The notes under the pieces were generated by a model. That model searched no databases. It saw only the letters and a list, made by a program, of their open reading frames with translations, and was not told the origin of the DNA. A program made the position numbers and the translations under genes. This document shows, piece after piece, positions 33,752 to 43,338 of a DNA stretch of 64,000 nucleotides (the first letter of the stretch is position 1; every line of letters begins with the position of its first letter). The stretch is from positions 8,802,100 to 8,866,099 of the forward strand of contig CANTUZ010000025.1 in assembly GCA_947846985.1 (NCBI GenBank), in the 5' to 3' direction. Source of the DNA: Fratercula arctica (Eukaryota; Chordata; Aves; Charadriiformes; Alcidae).

Positions 33752-36133
33752 TCCAGGATGTTCCTGGAATGCATAGATGACAACTTCCTCCTCCAAATGG
33801 TAGAGGAACCAACAAGAAAAGGTGCTATGCTGGACCTCGTTCTCACCACCAGGGAAGGACTGGTGACCAACGTGAGGCTCAGGCTCACCTTGGCTGCAGT
33901 GACCACAAAGCGATAGAATTTAAGATCCTCAGGGCAACTAGGAGGATATATTCCAAGCTTACGACCCTGGACTTTAGGCATGCAGACTTTGATCGCTTCA
34001 GGGATCTGCTGGCCAAAGTGCCGTGGGACAGAGCTCTAGAGGGAAGGGGGGCCCAGGACAGCTGGTCAGTATTCAAGGATCACCTTCTCCGTGTCCAGGA
34101 CCAAACTATATCGACAAAGAGGAAGGCAGGAAAGAATGCTAGGAGACCTGCCTGGATGAACAGGGAGCTCCTGGACACACTGTCACACAAAAAGAAACTT
34201 TATAAGGAGTGGAAGAAAGGACAGCTGGAATGGAGGGCATATAAGGAAGCTGTCCGAGTAGCAAGAGACCTGGTGAGAAAAGCTAAAGCTCAGTTAGAAT
34301 TAAATCTAGCCAAGGAGATCAAGGGGAACAGCAAAAATTTCTATAGGTATATTAATGGTAAGAAGAAGACTAGGGAGGATGTGGGCCCCCTCAGAAAGGA
34401 AACAGGAGAACTGGTGACAAGTGATATGGAGAAGGCCGAAGTTCTCGACGACTTGTTTTCCTCAGTCTTCACTGGCAAGGGCTCTAGCCACACTCCCAGA
34501 GTCACAGAAGACAATGGCAGGGGTTGGAAAGAACTGCCCATCGTAAGTGAAGATCAGGTTCATGACCATCTGATGAACCTGAAAGTGAACAAGTCCATGG
34601 GACCCGATGGGATACGCCCACGGGTACTGAAGGAACTGGCGGATGAGGTTGCTAAACCGCTCTCTATTATATTCCAAATGTCATGGCAGTCTGGTGAGGT
34701 CCCCACTGACTGGAAAAGGGGAAACATAATCCCCATTTTCAAAAAGGGAAAGAAGGAGGAACCAGGGAACTATAGGCCAGTCAGTCTCACCTCCGTGCCT
34801 GGTAAGATTATGGAGCAGATCCTCCTGGAGGCACTGCTGAGGCAGAAGAATAACAAAGAGGTGATTGGGTACAATCAACACGGCTTCACCAAGGGCAAAT
34901 CGTGCCTGACAAACCTGGTGGCCTTCTATGAGAAGGTCACAACATCAATAGATAAGGGGAGAGCAACTGACGTCATTTACCTGGACCTGAGCAAAGCCTT
35001 TGACACTGTCCCGCATGACATCCTGTTCTCCAAGCTGATAAAATATGGGTTTGATGGATGGACAACTCAGTGGATAAAGAACTGGCTTGACGGCCACACC
35101 CAAAGAGTGGCTGTCAATGGGTCCATGTCCAAGTGGAGGCCAGTGACAAGTGGAGTCCCTCAAGGATCAGTACTGGGACTGGTCTTGTTTAACATCTTCG
35201 TCAGCGACATGGACAGTGGCATAGAGTGCACCCTCAGCAAGTTTTCTGATGACACCAAGCTGTGTGGGGTGGCTGACACGCTGGAGGAAAGGGATGCCAT
35301 CCAGAGGGACCTTGACAGGCTGGAGAGGTGGGCCCATGCCAACCTCATGAAGTTCAACAAGACCAAGTGCAAGGTCCTCCATCTTGGTCAGGGCAATCCC
35401 AAGCACCAATATAGGCTGGGCAGTGACTGGCTTGAGAGCAGCCCTGAAGAAAAGGACTTGGGGGTGCTGGTGGACAAGAGGCTCAACATGAGCCGTCAGT
35501 GTGCACTAGCAGCCCAGAAAGCCAATCGTCTCCTGGGCTGCATTGGGAGAAGCGTGGCCAGCAGGTCGAGGGAGGTGATTCTCCCCCTCTACTCCACTCT
35601 CGTGAGACCCCACCTGGAGTACTGCGTCCAATTCTGGAGCCCCTACTACAAGAAAGATATGGACATGGTGGAACGTGTCCAGAGAATGGCCACGAGGATG
35701 ATCAGAGGGCTGGAGCACCTCTCCTATGAGGACAGGCTGAGAGAGTTGGGGTTGTTCAGCCTGGAGAAAAGAAGGCTCTGAGGAGACCTTATAGTGGCCT
35801 ACCAGTATCTTAAGGGGGCCTACAAGAAAGCTGGTGAGGGACTTTTTAGGATGTCGGGTAATGGTAGGACTAGAGGGAATGGATTAAAACTAGAGATGGG
35901 TCGATTCAGACTGGACGTTAGGAAGAAGTTCTTCACCATGAGGGTGGTGAGACACTGGAACAGGTTGCCCAGAGAGGTGGTGGAAGCCCCATCCCTGGAA
36001 GTTTTTAAGGCCAGACTGGATGGGGCTCTGAGCAACCTGATCTAGTGGGAGGTTTCCCTGCCCATGGCAGGGGGGTTGGAACTAGATGATCTTTAAGGTC
36101 CCTTCCAACCCTAACAATTCTATGATTCTAGGA
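33752..36133 (+). mobile_element. CR1-d: 5'-truncated CR1 with long ORF2 frame, inserted in CR1-b
   Basis: It starts inside the endonuclease and ends with 'ggtcccttccaaccc' and an 'ATTCTATGATTCTAGGATTC' tail. An open frame of 587 codons (34,018-35,781) covers the linker and the entire RT core, with '[17 protein letters not shown]', '[13 protein letters not shown]', '[10 protein letters not shown]' and '[10 protein letters not shown]'. A TGA at 35,779-35,781 ends it; the remaining ~85 residues (35,794-36,045) continue in the same element. The catalytic box is FSDD, not FADD. CR1-b ORF1 sequence continues on both sides. Confidence 0.9.
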
Positions 36134-36417
36134 TTCGGAAAGATGAGCCCCGTCCAATGCTAACAAGCCTGGTGCTGTGTAGGCCATCCCATTGTCAAAA
36201 AACCCAAAACTGTGGTAGTGACACCAGCCACGGAGCCACGTATTGACAGACTGCACATGTCTGTTTCTTTCAGAGTCCCTGCCTGTAACTGGGAGAACAG
36301 AAGAAAAGATAACCTGCACCCCAGACTCCCTTATTGACCTTCCCAATGCCCTGAAGTCTCTTTTGATTTCTCTCAGGCTATGTGTTGCCACCTCGTCACC
36401 ACCCACGTGAAAGAGCT
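36134..36417 (-). pseudogene. CR1-b ORF1, esterase-like domain segment
   Basis: The minus-strand frame encodes the SGNH-type esterase region typical of CR1 ORF1: 'FHVGGDEVATHSLREIKRDF', 'VQVIFSSVLPVTG', and 'PGLLALDGAHLSES' carrying the DxxH-like motif. Confidence 0.82.
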
Positions 36418-36774
36418 TATTATCCACTACTGATATTTCAAGTAGGTAACGATGAGATAGCTGCCAGAAGTCTAAGGGCAATGAACAGAGACTTCAGAGC
36501 TGTGGGATGGCTGGTTAAGGGATCAGGAGCACAAGTAGTGTTCTCCTCTATCCCACCAGTTGCAGGGATTGATGAGGGGATAAACAGGAAGAGTCAGGAG
36601 ATTAATTCCTGTCTCAGAAACTGGTGCAACCGGCAGAACTTTGGTTACTTTGATCATGGATTGATATACAGGACACCAGGCATGCTGGCAACAGGTGGGG
36701 AAAGTCTAACCAAAAGGGGAAGAAGGATTCTGGGACAGGAGTTAGCAGGACTCATTGAAAGGGCTTTAAACTAG
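36418..36774 (+). pseudogene. CR1-e ORF1 esterase-like domain
   Basis: It begins in the 'YYPLLIF' segment, has 'GAQVVFSSIPPVAG' and 'PGMLATGGESLTKRGRRIL', and ends with 'LAGLIERALN' and a stop at 36,774, the normal end of CR1 ORF1. The N-terminal part is absent because the copy is 5'-truncated. Confidence 0.82.
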
Positions 36775-37218
36775 GTTTGAAGGGGGACAGGGATGTAACC
36801 AGAGTGACTGAAGTGGTGCCTGGGAGCAGCATGCCAGTGCTGCTGGGTAAAAGCGCTAGCAAGGCCTTGCAGCCTGTTGTTGCAGTGGAGGTGGGAGATG
36901 ATGACCCATGTGCTAGCAAAGACATGAGGAGCAGTGATGGGTTGGCAACTGCAGAAATGTCTGAGCGTGGACAGGTGGGAATAAGGGCTTGTTCCCCCGA
37001 TAAAGTGGCAAGGCAATAAGCCCAGCTGAAGTGCATCTACACGAATGCACGCAGCATGGGCAACAAACAGGAAGAGTTGGAGGCCATTGTACAGCAGGGA
37101 AACTATGATATAGTTGCCATCACAGAAACGTGGTGGGAAGACACGCACAACTGGAGTGCGGTGATTGACGGCTACCAACTCTTCAGAAGGGATAGGCAAG
37201 GAAGGAGAGGTGGTTGGG

Positions 37219-37579
37219 TGTCGTGGTTTAGCCTCAGATGGCAACAAAGAACCATGTGCCGCTCACTCGGGCTTTCCCAATACGTGAAGAATCAGAAGAA
37301 AAAGGCAAAACTCTTGGGTTGAGACAAAGGCAGTTTAACAGAACAGCAGAGGGAACAAGAAAAAAACAACAACAATACCACAGATAGAGGAATATACAAA
37401 CACGATTACAGAACTGCTGCTCCCCACCGCGCACCGACTGGACCCAGGATGCCCCAGCCTGCTCCAAAGCGGCGACTTCCTGCCCCCTCTCCCAGCAGCT
37501 CAGGGTGGGCATGGCTCACATGGCATGGAATACCTGTGTCCTCGGGAGAATTAACCCTATCCCCGCCGGAACCAGGACA
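37219..37579 (-). repeat. 3' LTR of ERVL provirus 2
   Basis: It is 361 bp, TGTCGTGGTTTAGCC to GGAACCAGGACA in plus-strand reading. A tract 'AATAAGGTGTGGATAA' (minus strand) just inside it is the likely polypurine tract. Confidence 0.92.
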
Positions 37580-38104
37580 TTATCCACACCTTATTCCATA
37601 CCATTTTTGCCATGCCCAGATCTTACAGGTTCCAATGAATTGCCACCACTTTCCCCTGTCATATATATATATATATATACATACACACACATATATATTC
37701 ATGCAGATATAATGCCCTTAATTTATGGGCCATGCCTCCAAAGTGTCTGGTGAGTTCATTCAATTCACAGCTTTGGGCTCCATCTGTTAGAACAGTCTCT
37801 CAGGGCAGGTGAGATGGTGTGTGGTGCTGGACAGGTGCATGCTGTATTTTTGGAGCTTGTGACTGGTGTACCCAGTGTGGCTCATGCACAGGCTGAAGAT
37901 GTAGATCTTGAGGAAGTTGCTGGGCGCCAGCTGCTGAGGTCAGTTCTGATCCCATCACTGCTGTGCTTTGCTCAATTTTTCATCAAAGTCCATCTGTCCT
38001 TAATTTGGGTGATTCTTACTGTAGTACAGCTGATAGCAATTATAGTAACGAGGACATACAGTGACAGTGTTACTTAGCAATCAACAATACACACACAATT
38101 TGAT

Positions 38105-39157
38105 TCATTGGCTATTCTCACCCAAAATCAGATCCCCATGAGGTACACATTGGACTTCCCCATCCTTCCACATCACCCACCAAGTGCACCCAGGTCCTTG
38201 GGCAAAAGCAATCCCACGGATGGGTTTGCCTTTGCCTGAGGCAGGACTAACCCAGACCGTCTTCCCTAACATATTCTTCATGGGCACTACGGGGACTTTA
38301 TCCCCTTCTACGGTACGTGGAAGTTTTGACTGGGCAGGGCCAGCCCGATTGGTAGATCCCCTGGTATTAACTAGCCAGGTAGCCTTTGCTAAATGTGCAT
38401 CCCAATGTTTGAAGGTCCCACCACCCATTGCTCTCAGTGTAGTTTTTAACAGTCCATTGTATCGTTCTATCTTCCCAGAGGCTGGTGCGTGATAGGGGAT
38501 GTGATACACCCATTCAATACCATGCTCTTTGGCCCAGGTGTCTATGAGGCTGCTTCGGAAATGAGTCCCGTTGTCCTACTCAATTCTCTCTGGGGTGCCA
38601 TGTCGCCACAGGACTTGCTTTTCAAGGCCCAGGATAGTGTTCCGGGCAGTGGCATGGGGCACAGGGTATGTTTCCAGCCATCCAGTGGTTGCTTCCACCA
38701 TTGTGAACACACAGCGCTTGCCTTGATGGGTTCGTGGCAGTGTGATATAATCAATCTGCCAGGCCTCCCCATATTTGTATTTCAACCATCGTCCTCCATA
38801 CCAAAGAGGCTTCAAACGCTTGGCTTGCTTGATTGCAGCACATGTCTCACATTCATGGATGACCTGTGCAATAGTATCCATGGTCAAGTCCACCCCTCGG
38901 TCACGAGCCCATCTATATGTTGCATCTGTTCCTGGATGGCCTGAGGTGTCATGGGCCCCCTGAGCTATGAATAGTTCACCCTTATGTTGCCAGTCCAGAT
39001 CCACCTGAGCCACTTCAATCCTAGCAGCCCGATCCACCTGCTGATTGTTCTGATGTTCCTCCGTGGCCTGATTCTTCGGTACGTGGGCATCTACGTGGCG
39101 TACTTTCACAACCAGATTCTCTATCCGGGCAGCAATATCTTGGGGCCTCCTCCACAC
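38105..39157 (-). pseudogene. ERVL provirus 2 integrase, with premature stop
   Basis: The frame 39,157-38,576 encodes the end of RNase H, the H2C2-type zinc region ('AHDTSGHPG', 'HECETCAAIK') and integrase up to 'TPERIE'. It ends at a TAG (38,576-38,578) one codon before the second catalytic Asp. The frame then reopens (38,509-38,105) through 'ASGKIERYNG', the catalytic Glu, to the C-terminal domain. The stop is a single base change relative to ERVL provirus 1 (TCG to TAG). Confidence 0.88.
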
Positions 39158-40757
39158 GCGTCACCTCCTCCTCTGGTGACATTCCAAAATCCTTGCCTTC
39201 TGGCCAGTCCATGATCACTTCCAGAATTCCTGGGCGACTGGGGTTTCCCATTCGAGTTCGCTGTGTGATCAGTGCAATCCACTTACTCCATGTAGCATCA
39301 GTTGCATGATGTGTGGTGGGGACCCTTTCTTTGAACATCCAACCCAGCACCGGCAGTCGAGGTGCTAAGAGGAGCTGCGCTTCTGTACCAACCACCTCCG
39401 AAGCAGCTCAAACCCCTTCATATGCTGCCAATATCTCCTTTTCTGTTGGAGTGTAGCAGGCTTCGGATCCTCTGTATCCCCGACTCCAAAACCCTAGGGG
39501 TCGACCTCGGGTCTCCCCTGGTGCCTTCTGCCAGAGGCTCCAGGTAGGGCCGTTCTACCTGGCTGTGGTGTAGAGCACGTTTTTAACATCTTGTCCTGCC
39601 TGGACTGGCCCCAGGGCCACTGCATGGACTATTTCCTGTTTGATTTGTTCAAAAGCTTGTCGTTGCTCAGGACCCCATTTAAAATCGTTCTTCTTCCGGG
39701 TTACTTGATACAGAGGGCTTACAATCAGACTGTAATCTGGGATATGCATCCTCCAAAACCCCGCAATGCCTAAGAAAGCTTGTGTTTCCTTTTTGCTAGT
39801 TGGTGGAGACATAGCTGCTATTTTGTTGATCACATCCATTGGGATCTGGCGGCGTCCATCTTGCCATTTTATTCCTAAGAACTGGATCTCCTGTGCAGGT
39901 CCCTTGACCTTACTTCGTTTTATGGCAAAACCAGCTTTCAGAAGGATTCGGACTATTTTATCCCCTTTCTCAAAAACTTCTTCTGCTGTGTTGCCCCATA
40001 CAATGATGTCATCAATGTACTGCAGATGTTCTGGAGCTTCACCCTGTTCCAGTGCAGTCTGGATCAGTCCATGGCAAATGGTGGGGCTGTGTTTCCACCC
40101 CTGGGGCAGTCGATTCCAGGTGTACTGGATGCCCCTCCAAGTGAAAGCAAACTGTGGCCTGCACTCTGCTGCCAAAGGGATTGAGAAGAATGCATTCGCT
40201 ATATCAATCGTGGCATACCACTTGGCTGCCTTGGACTCCACTTTATACTGGAGTTCTAGCATGTCCGGCACAGCAGCGCTCAGCGGTGGCGTGACTCCAT
40301 TCAGGCCACGATAGTCTACAGTTAGCCTCCACTCTCCATTAGATTTTCGCACCGGCCATATGGGACTGTTAAAGGGTGAGCGAGTCTTGCTGATCACTCC
40401 TTGAACCTCTAGCTGACGAATCAGCTTATGGATGGGAATCAGAGAGTCTCGGTTAGTGCGATATTGCTGCCAATGCACCGTTGTGGTAGCAATCGGCACC
40501 TGCTGTTCTTCGACCCTCAACAACCCCACAACAGAAGGGTCCTCCGAGAGACCAGGCAAGGTGGACAACTGTTTAACTTCCTCCGTCTCCAAGGCAGCTA
40601 TGCCAAAGGCCCACCGATACCCCTTTGCATCCTTAAAATAATACCCTCTCCTGAGGTAATCTATACCAAGGATGCATGGAGCCTCTGGGCCAGTCACAAT
40701 GGGATGCTTTTGCCACTCGTTCCCAGTTAGGCTCACTTCAGCCTCCAGTACAGTCAA
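39141..40757 (-). pseudogene. ERVL provirus 2 reverse transcriptase, RNase H partly deleted
   Basis: A 400-codon frame (40,757-39,555) holds the protease end and most of RT, including 'LQYIDDIIVWG' and the TGG codon that is a stop in provirus 1. It ends in 'NVLYTTAR' at a stop. Downstream at about 39,140 the sequence jumps, relative to provirus 1, over 338 bp (25,074-25,411 there). The loss removes the RNase H catalytic region and shifts the frame. Confidence 0.88.
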
Positions 40758-40935
40758 CTCTTGGGATCCCCCTGTGACCCCAGAAATACAAATGGGTTCT
40801 GCCCCCTCTATAGCTTGATGGTATCAGAGTGCACTGCGCTCCTGTGTCCACTAGAGCCTTATACTCCTGTGGGTCTGATGTGCCAGGCCATCGAATCCAC
40901 ACTGTCCAATAAACTTGGTTGTCCCTTTCCTCCAC
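40738..40935 (-). pseudogene. ERVL provirus 2 protease
   Basis: The frame contains the retroviral protease active site 'ALVDTGAQCTLIP'. A frame change then leads into the RT frame, as in provirus 1, so the junction is shared by both copies and may predate them. Confidence 0.8.
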
Positions 40936-40956
40936 CTGGCTGGAGGCAGGGCCCCT

Positions 40957-42376
40957 CTAATCCTGGTCATGGTATCCGGTACTCACTTCTTGCAGAAATG
41001 ACTTGGAGGTTCCTTCAAGAGGATCAGAAGCAAGATCAGGCCTTATGGTCTGTCTGGGCAACTGCCCACTGGAAACTGGGGCGGCACTTTTCCTGGAGGG
41101 ATCTCCTTTTGTGGTTGTCCTTCCTTGCAACTCCTGTACCCGTGTCCACAGGATCCAAGTAGGTTGTTCATCCCACTTCCTCATGTCCTCCCTGTGGTCA
41201 CCCAGATAGAACCACAGGGTGCCTCGTGGTGTGTACCCTTTGTACTCTCTCTCTTGAGTGGGGAAATGCCTGCCCCTAATAGCTGAGATGCTGGCCCGTA
41301 CAGGTGGGGAGTAGGACATAGTCTCTTCAGGTTGCTGGACCTTCTGGGACAGTTTCTCCACAGCTGAGACAAGGCAGGAAGAGAGGCTTTCTTCATATCG
41401 CCGGAGGCGGCCAACCACCTCATCCACCGTTGGTCCCTCTTCGTCTTTCCATTCCATTACTGCCAGTGAGTTGGCATATGACGATGGTGCACTCCGTACA
41501 AACTTCCACCACATGGGCCTTGTGCAGTGCACCTCATCAGGGTCCGTGGGCAAGTCTGTATTGTCCGAGTCATAATAAATCATCTCCCTCACGGCTAATT
41601 CTCTCAGGTACTGGATACCTCTTTCCATGGTGGTCCACTTGCTTGGGTGACATACAACATCTTCACTGAAGGGGTACCTCTCCCTCACGCCTGACAGGAG
41701 TCGTTTCCAGAGGCTGAGGGCTTGGGTCTTCTTCCCAATTGCCTTGTCAATGCTGCCTTCCCTGGACAGGGATCCCAGCTGCCTGGCTTCCCTACCCTCT
41801 AATTCCAGGCTACTGGCCCCGTTATCCCAACACCGAAGCAGCCAGGTGACAATGTGCTCACCTGGAATTCGGCTAAAATCTTTTCGCATATCCTGCAGCT
41901 CACTCAAGGATAGGGATCGGGTAATTATCTCTGGGTTCTGCCTCTTCCTCCTGTCCTCATGATGGCCATGGTTCATCATCATCTCTTACTAAGCAAACTG
42001 ATTTCTTTGTGTACTTCTTCTTCTGTATGGGGGCAACGGATACTGGCACGGGTTGGTTCCCTGGTTCAGTGGCAGTGGCTGTCGCAGGGGTTGGAGTAGC
42101 CGCAGTGCCTGTCGCAGGGGCTGCAGCAGCCGCAGTGCCTGCTGGTCTGGTCTCCATCTCTTTCTCCTGAGGGTGCTGCATAACACTGAGCAGTGCCTGG
42201 TAGATACTGGCCAGGGCCCAGCACAGTGCGGTGAGTTGTGCCTCTCTAGAATAGCCACAGCATTTTCCCTTCAGATATTCTACTACTCTGTCAGGGTCCT
42301 GTAATTGTTCAGGGGTGAAGTCCCAGACCATTGGAGGCGAGAAGTTCTCTAAGTACCTGCCCATGTTCTCCCACAT
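40957..42376 (-). pseudogene. ERVL provirus 2 gag, frameshifted
   Basis: The N-terminal frame (42,376-41,957) starts MWENMGRYLENF and has an Ala/Thr/Pro-rich stretch built from short tandem repeats. The C-terminal frame (41,982-40,957, 341 codons) contains 'LSLSELQDMRKDFSRIPGE', 'WLLRCWDNGA' and a heptad-like stretch. The two overlap in different frames near 41,960-41,980, so a one-base shift has split gag. No zinc-knuckle CCHC box is visible. Confidence 0.82.
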
Positions 42377-42812
42377 GCCATGCCACCCCTGACTGTACAG
42401 CCTCGGAGCAGATCTCTGTGGTGGTAGTCTTAAATAGTCGTTTAATCCTAAACAAGACCTGGAACATATTCAGGAGACATAACACTAGGAACATGCTGGT
42501 TTGAGCATCCCAAGGATATTCAAAATTCTCAAAAGCTGTCATACCTGACCCGAAGGAGAAAAGGGAGGCAAAAGAGCTGGGGAAAGTGTCCCCCCCCGTT
42601 TCCCCCATGGACTGGGTGTAATTATTAATGAATTCTGAGAGGTGGTGCCCAAGGTACGGACAGGACAGCAATACCACATAAACACCCCAAAATAGCTGTC
42701 TGAACAGTGATGTTATCATATCATAAACCGATATCGCGTAGGACAGCAGAATGATAATCCTGATCCCTCTTCCGGACATGAGAAACAGAATTGCAGGGAG
42801 TACATAAACCAT
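42309..42812 (-). CDS. Open frame in the ERVL leader, 167 codons, hydrophobic
   Basis: This frame lies between the primer site (about 42,960) and gag and overlaps the gag start by 68 bases in another frame. The predicted protein has several hydrophobic stretches: residues ~2-12 ('VYVLPAILFLM'), ~17-33 ('IRIIILLSYAISVYDMI'), ~37-55 ('LFRQLFWGVYVVLLSCPYL') and ~105-120 ('MFLVLCLLNMFQVLF'). It also has one N-glycosylation-type site, 'NYT'. I do not recognise the family. ERVL provirus 1 lacks this region, so no second copy is available here to test conservation. It could be a chance frame in an AT-rich leader, or a small membrane-associated accessory protein. Confidence 0.4.
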   Translation of the reverse strand: MVYVLPAILFLMSGRGIRIIILLSYAISVYDMITSLFRQLFWGVYVVLLSCPYLGHHLSEFINNYTQSMGETGGDTFPSSFASLFSFGSGMTAFENFEYPWDAQTSMFLVLCLLNMFQVLFRIKRLFKTTTTEICSEAVQSGVAWHVGEHGQVLRELLASNGLGLHP

Positions 42813-42950
42813 ATAGGAATTTACATAACAGCCATGAGAACAAACTAATCAACATGATGATCAGCCACTATTTACCTAATACAATAAACGCATACAACAA
42901 ATTCATTTTTTACAAGCTCTAGTTGGATTCTGTCATTATCTCAACCCTCT

Positions 42951-42968
42951 GGGCCCCACATTGGGCGC
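42951..42968 (-). promoter_or_regulatory. ERVL primer-binding site, tRNA-Lys(1,2)-like
   Basis: The minus strand reads TGGCGCCCAATGTGGGGC, differing at one base from the tRNA-Lys1,2 primer site used by spumaviruses and several other retroviruses. It lies about ten bases after the end of the 5' LTR. Confidence 0.85.
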
Positions 42969-42978
42969 CAAAAAGGAT

Positions 42979-43338
42979 TGTCGTGGTTTAGCCTCATATG
43001 GCAACAAAGAACCATGTGCCACTCACTCGGGCTTTCCCAATACGTGAAGAATCAGAAGAAAAAGGCAAAACTCTTGGGTTGAGACAAAGGCAGTTTAACA
43101 GAACAGCAGAGGGAATAAGAAAAAAACAACAACAATAGCATGGATAGAGGAATATACAAACACGATTACGGAACTGCTGCTCCCCGCCGCGCACTGACTG
43201 GACCCAGGATGCCCCATCCCGCTCTAAGCGGCAACTTCCTGCCCCCTCCCCCGGCAGCTCAGGGTGGGCATGGCTCACATGGCATGGAATACCTGTGTCC
43301 TGGGGAGAATTAACCGTATCCCCGCTGGAACCAGGACA
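42979..43338 (-). repeat. 5' LTR of ERVL provirus 2
   Basis: It is 360 bp and pairs with 37,219-37,579. The outer edge abuts CR1-e sequence 'tggtgtggccctctatg'. The 5-bp target duplication is not clean ('ttggg' versus 'tggtg'). Confidence 0.92.

Larger units (their letters stand above)
37219..43338 (-). mobile_element. ERVL provirus 2 with two LTRs, gag, pro, pol; inserted in CR1-e
   Basis: A 6.1-kb provirus bounded by family E LTRs (37,219-37,579 and 43,338-42,979). Minus-strand order: 5' LTR, primer site, leader with an extra open frame, gag, protease, RT, damaged RNase H, integrase, 3' untranslated region with a TA/CA repeat, 3' LTR. No env. It splits the endonuclease of CR1-e between 'RRGG' at 37,215 and 'GVALYVRD' at 43,339. 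By eye the LTRs differ at about 18 positions (~5%), so it is older than the class II provirus. Confidence 0.92.

Noticed and set aside
37219..43338. Search for an env gene in ERVL provirus 2
   Set aside because: Between integrase and the 3' LTR there are only about 500 bp of AT-rich, untranslated sequence.
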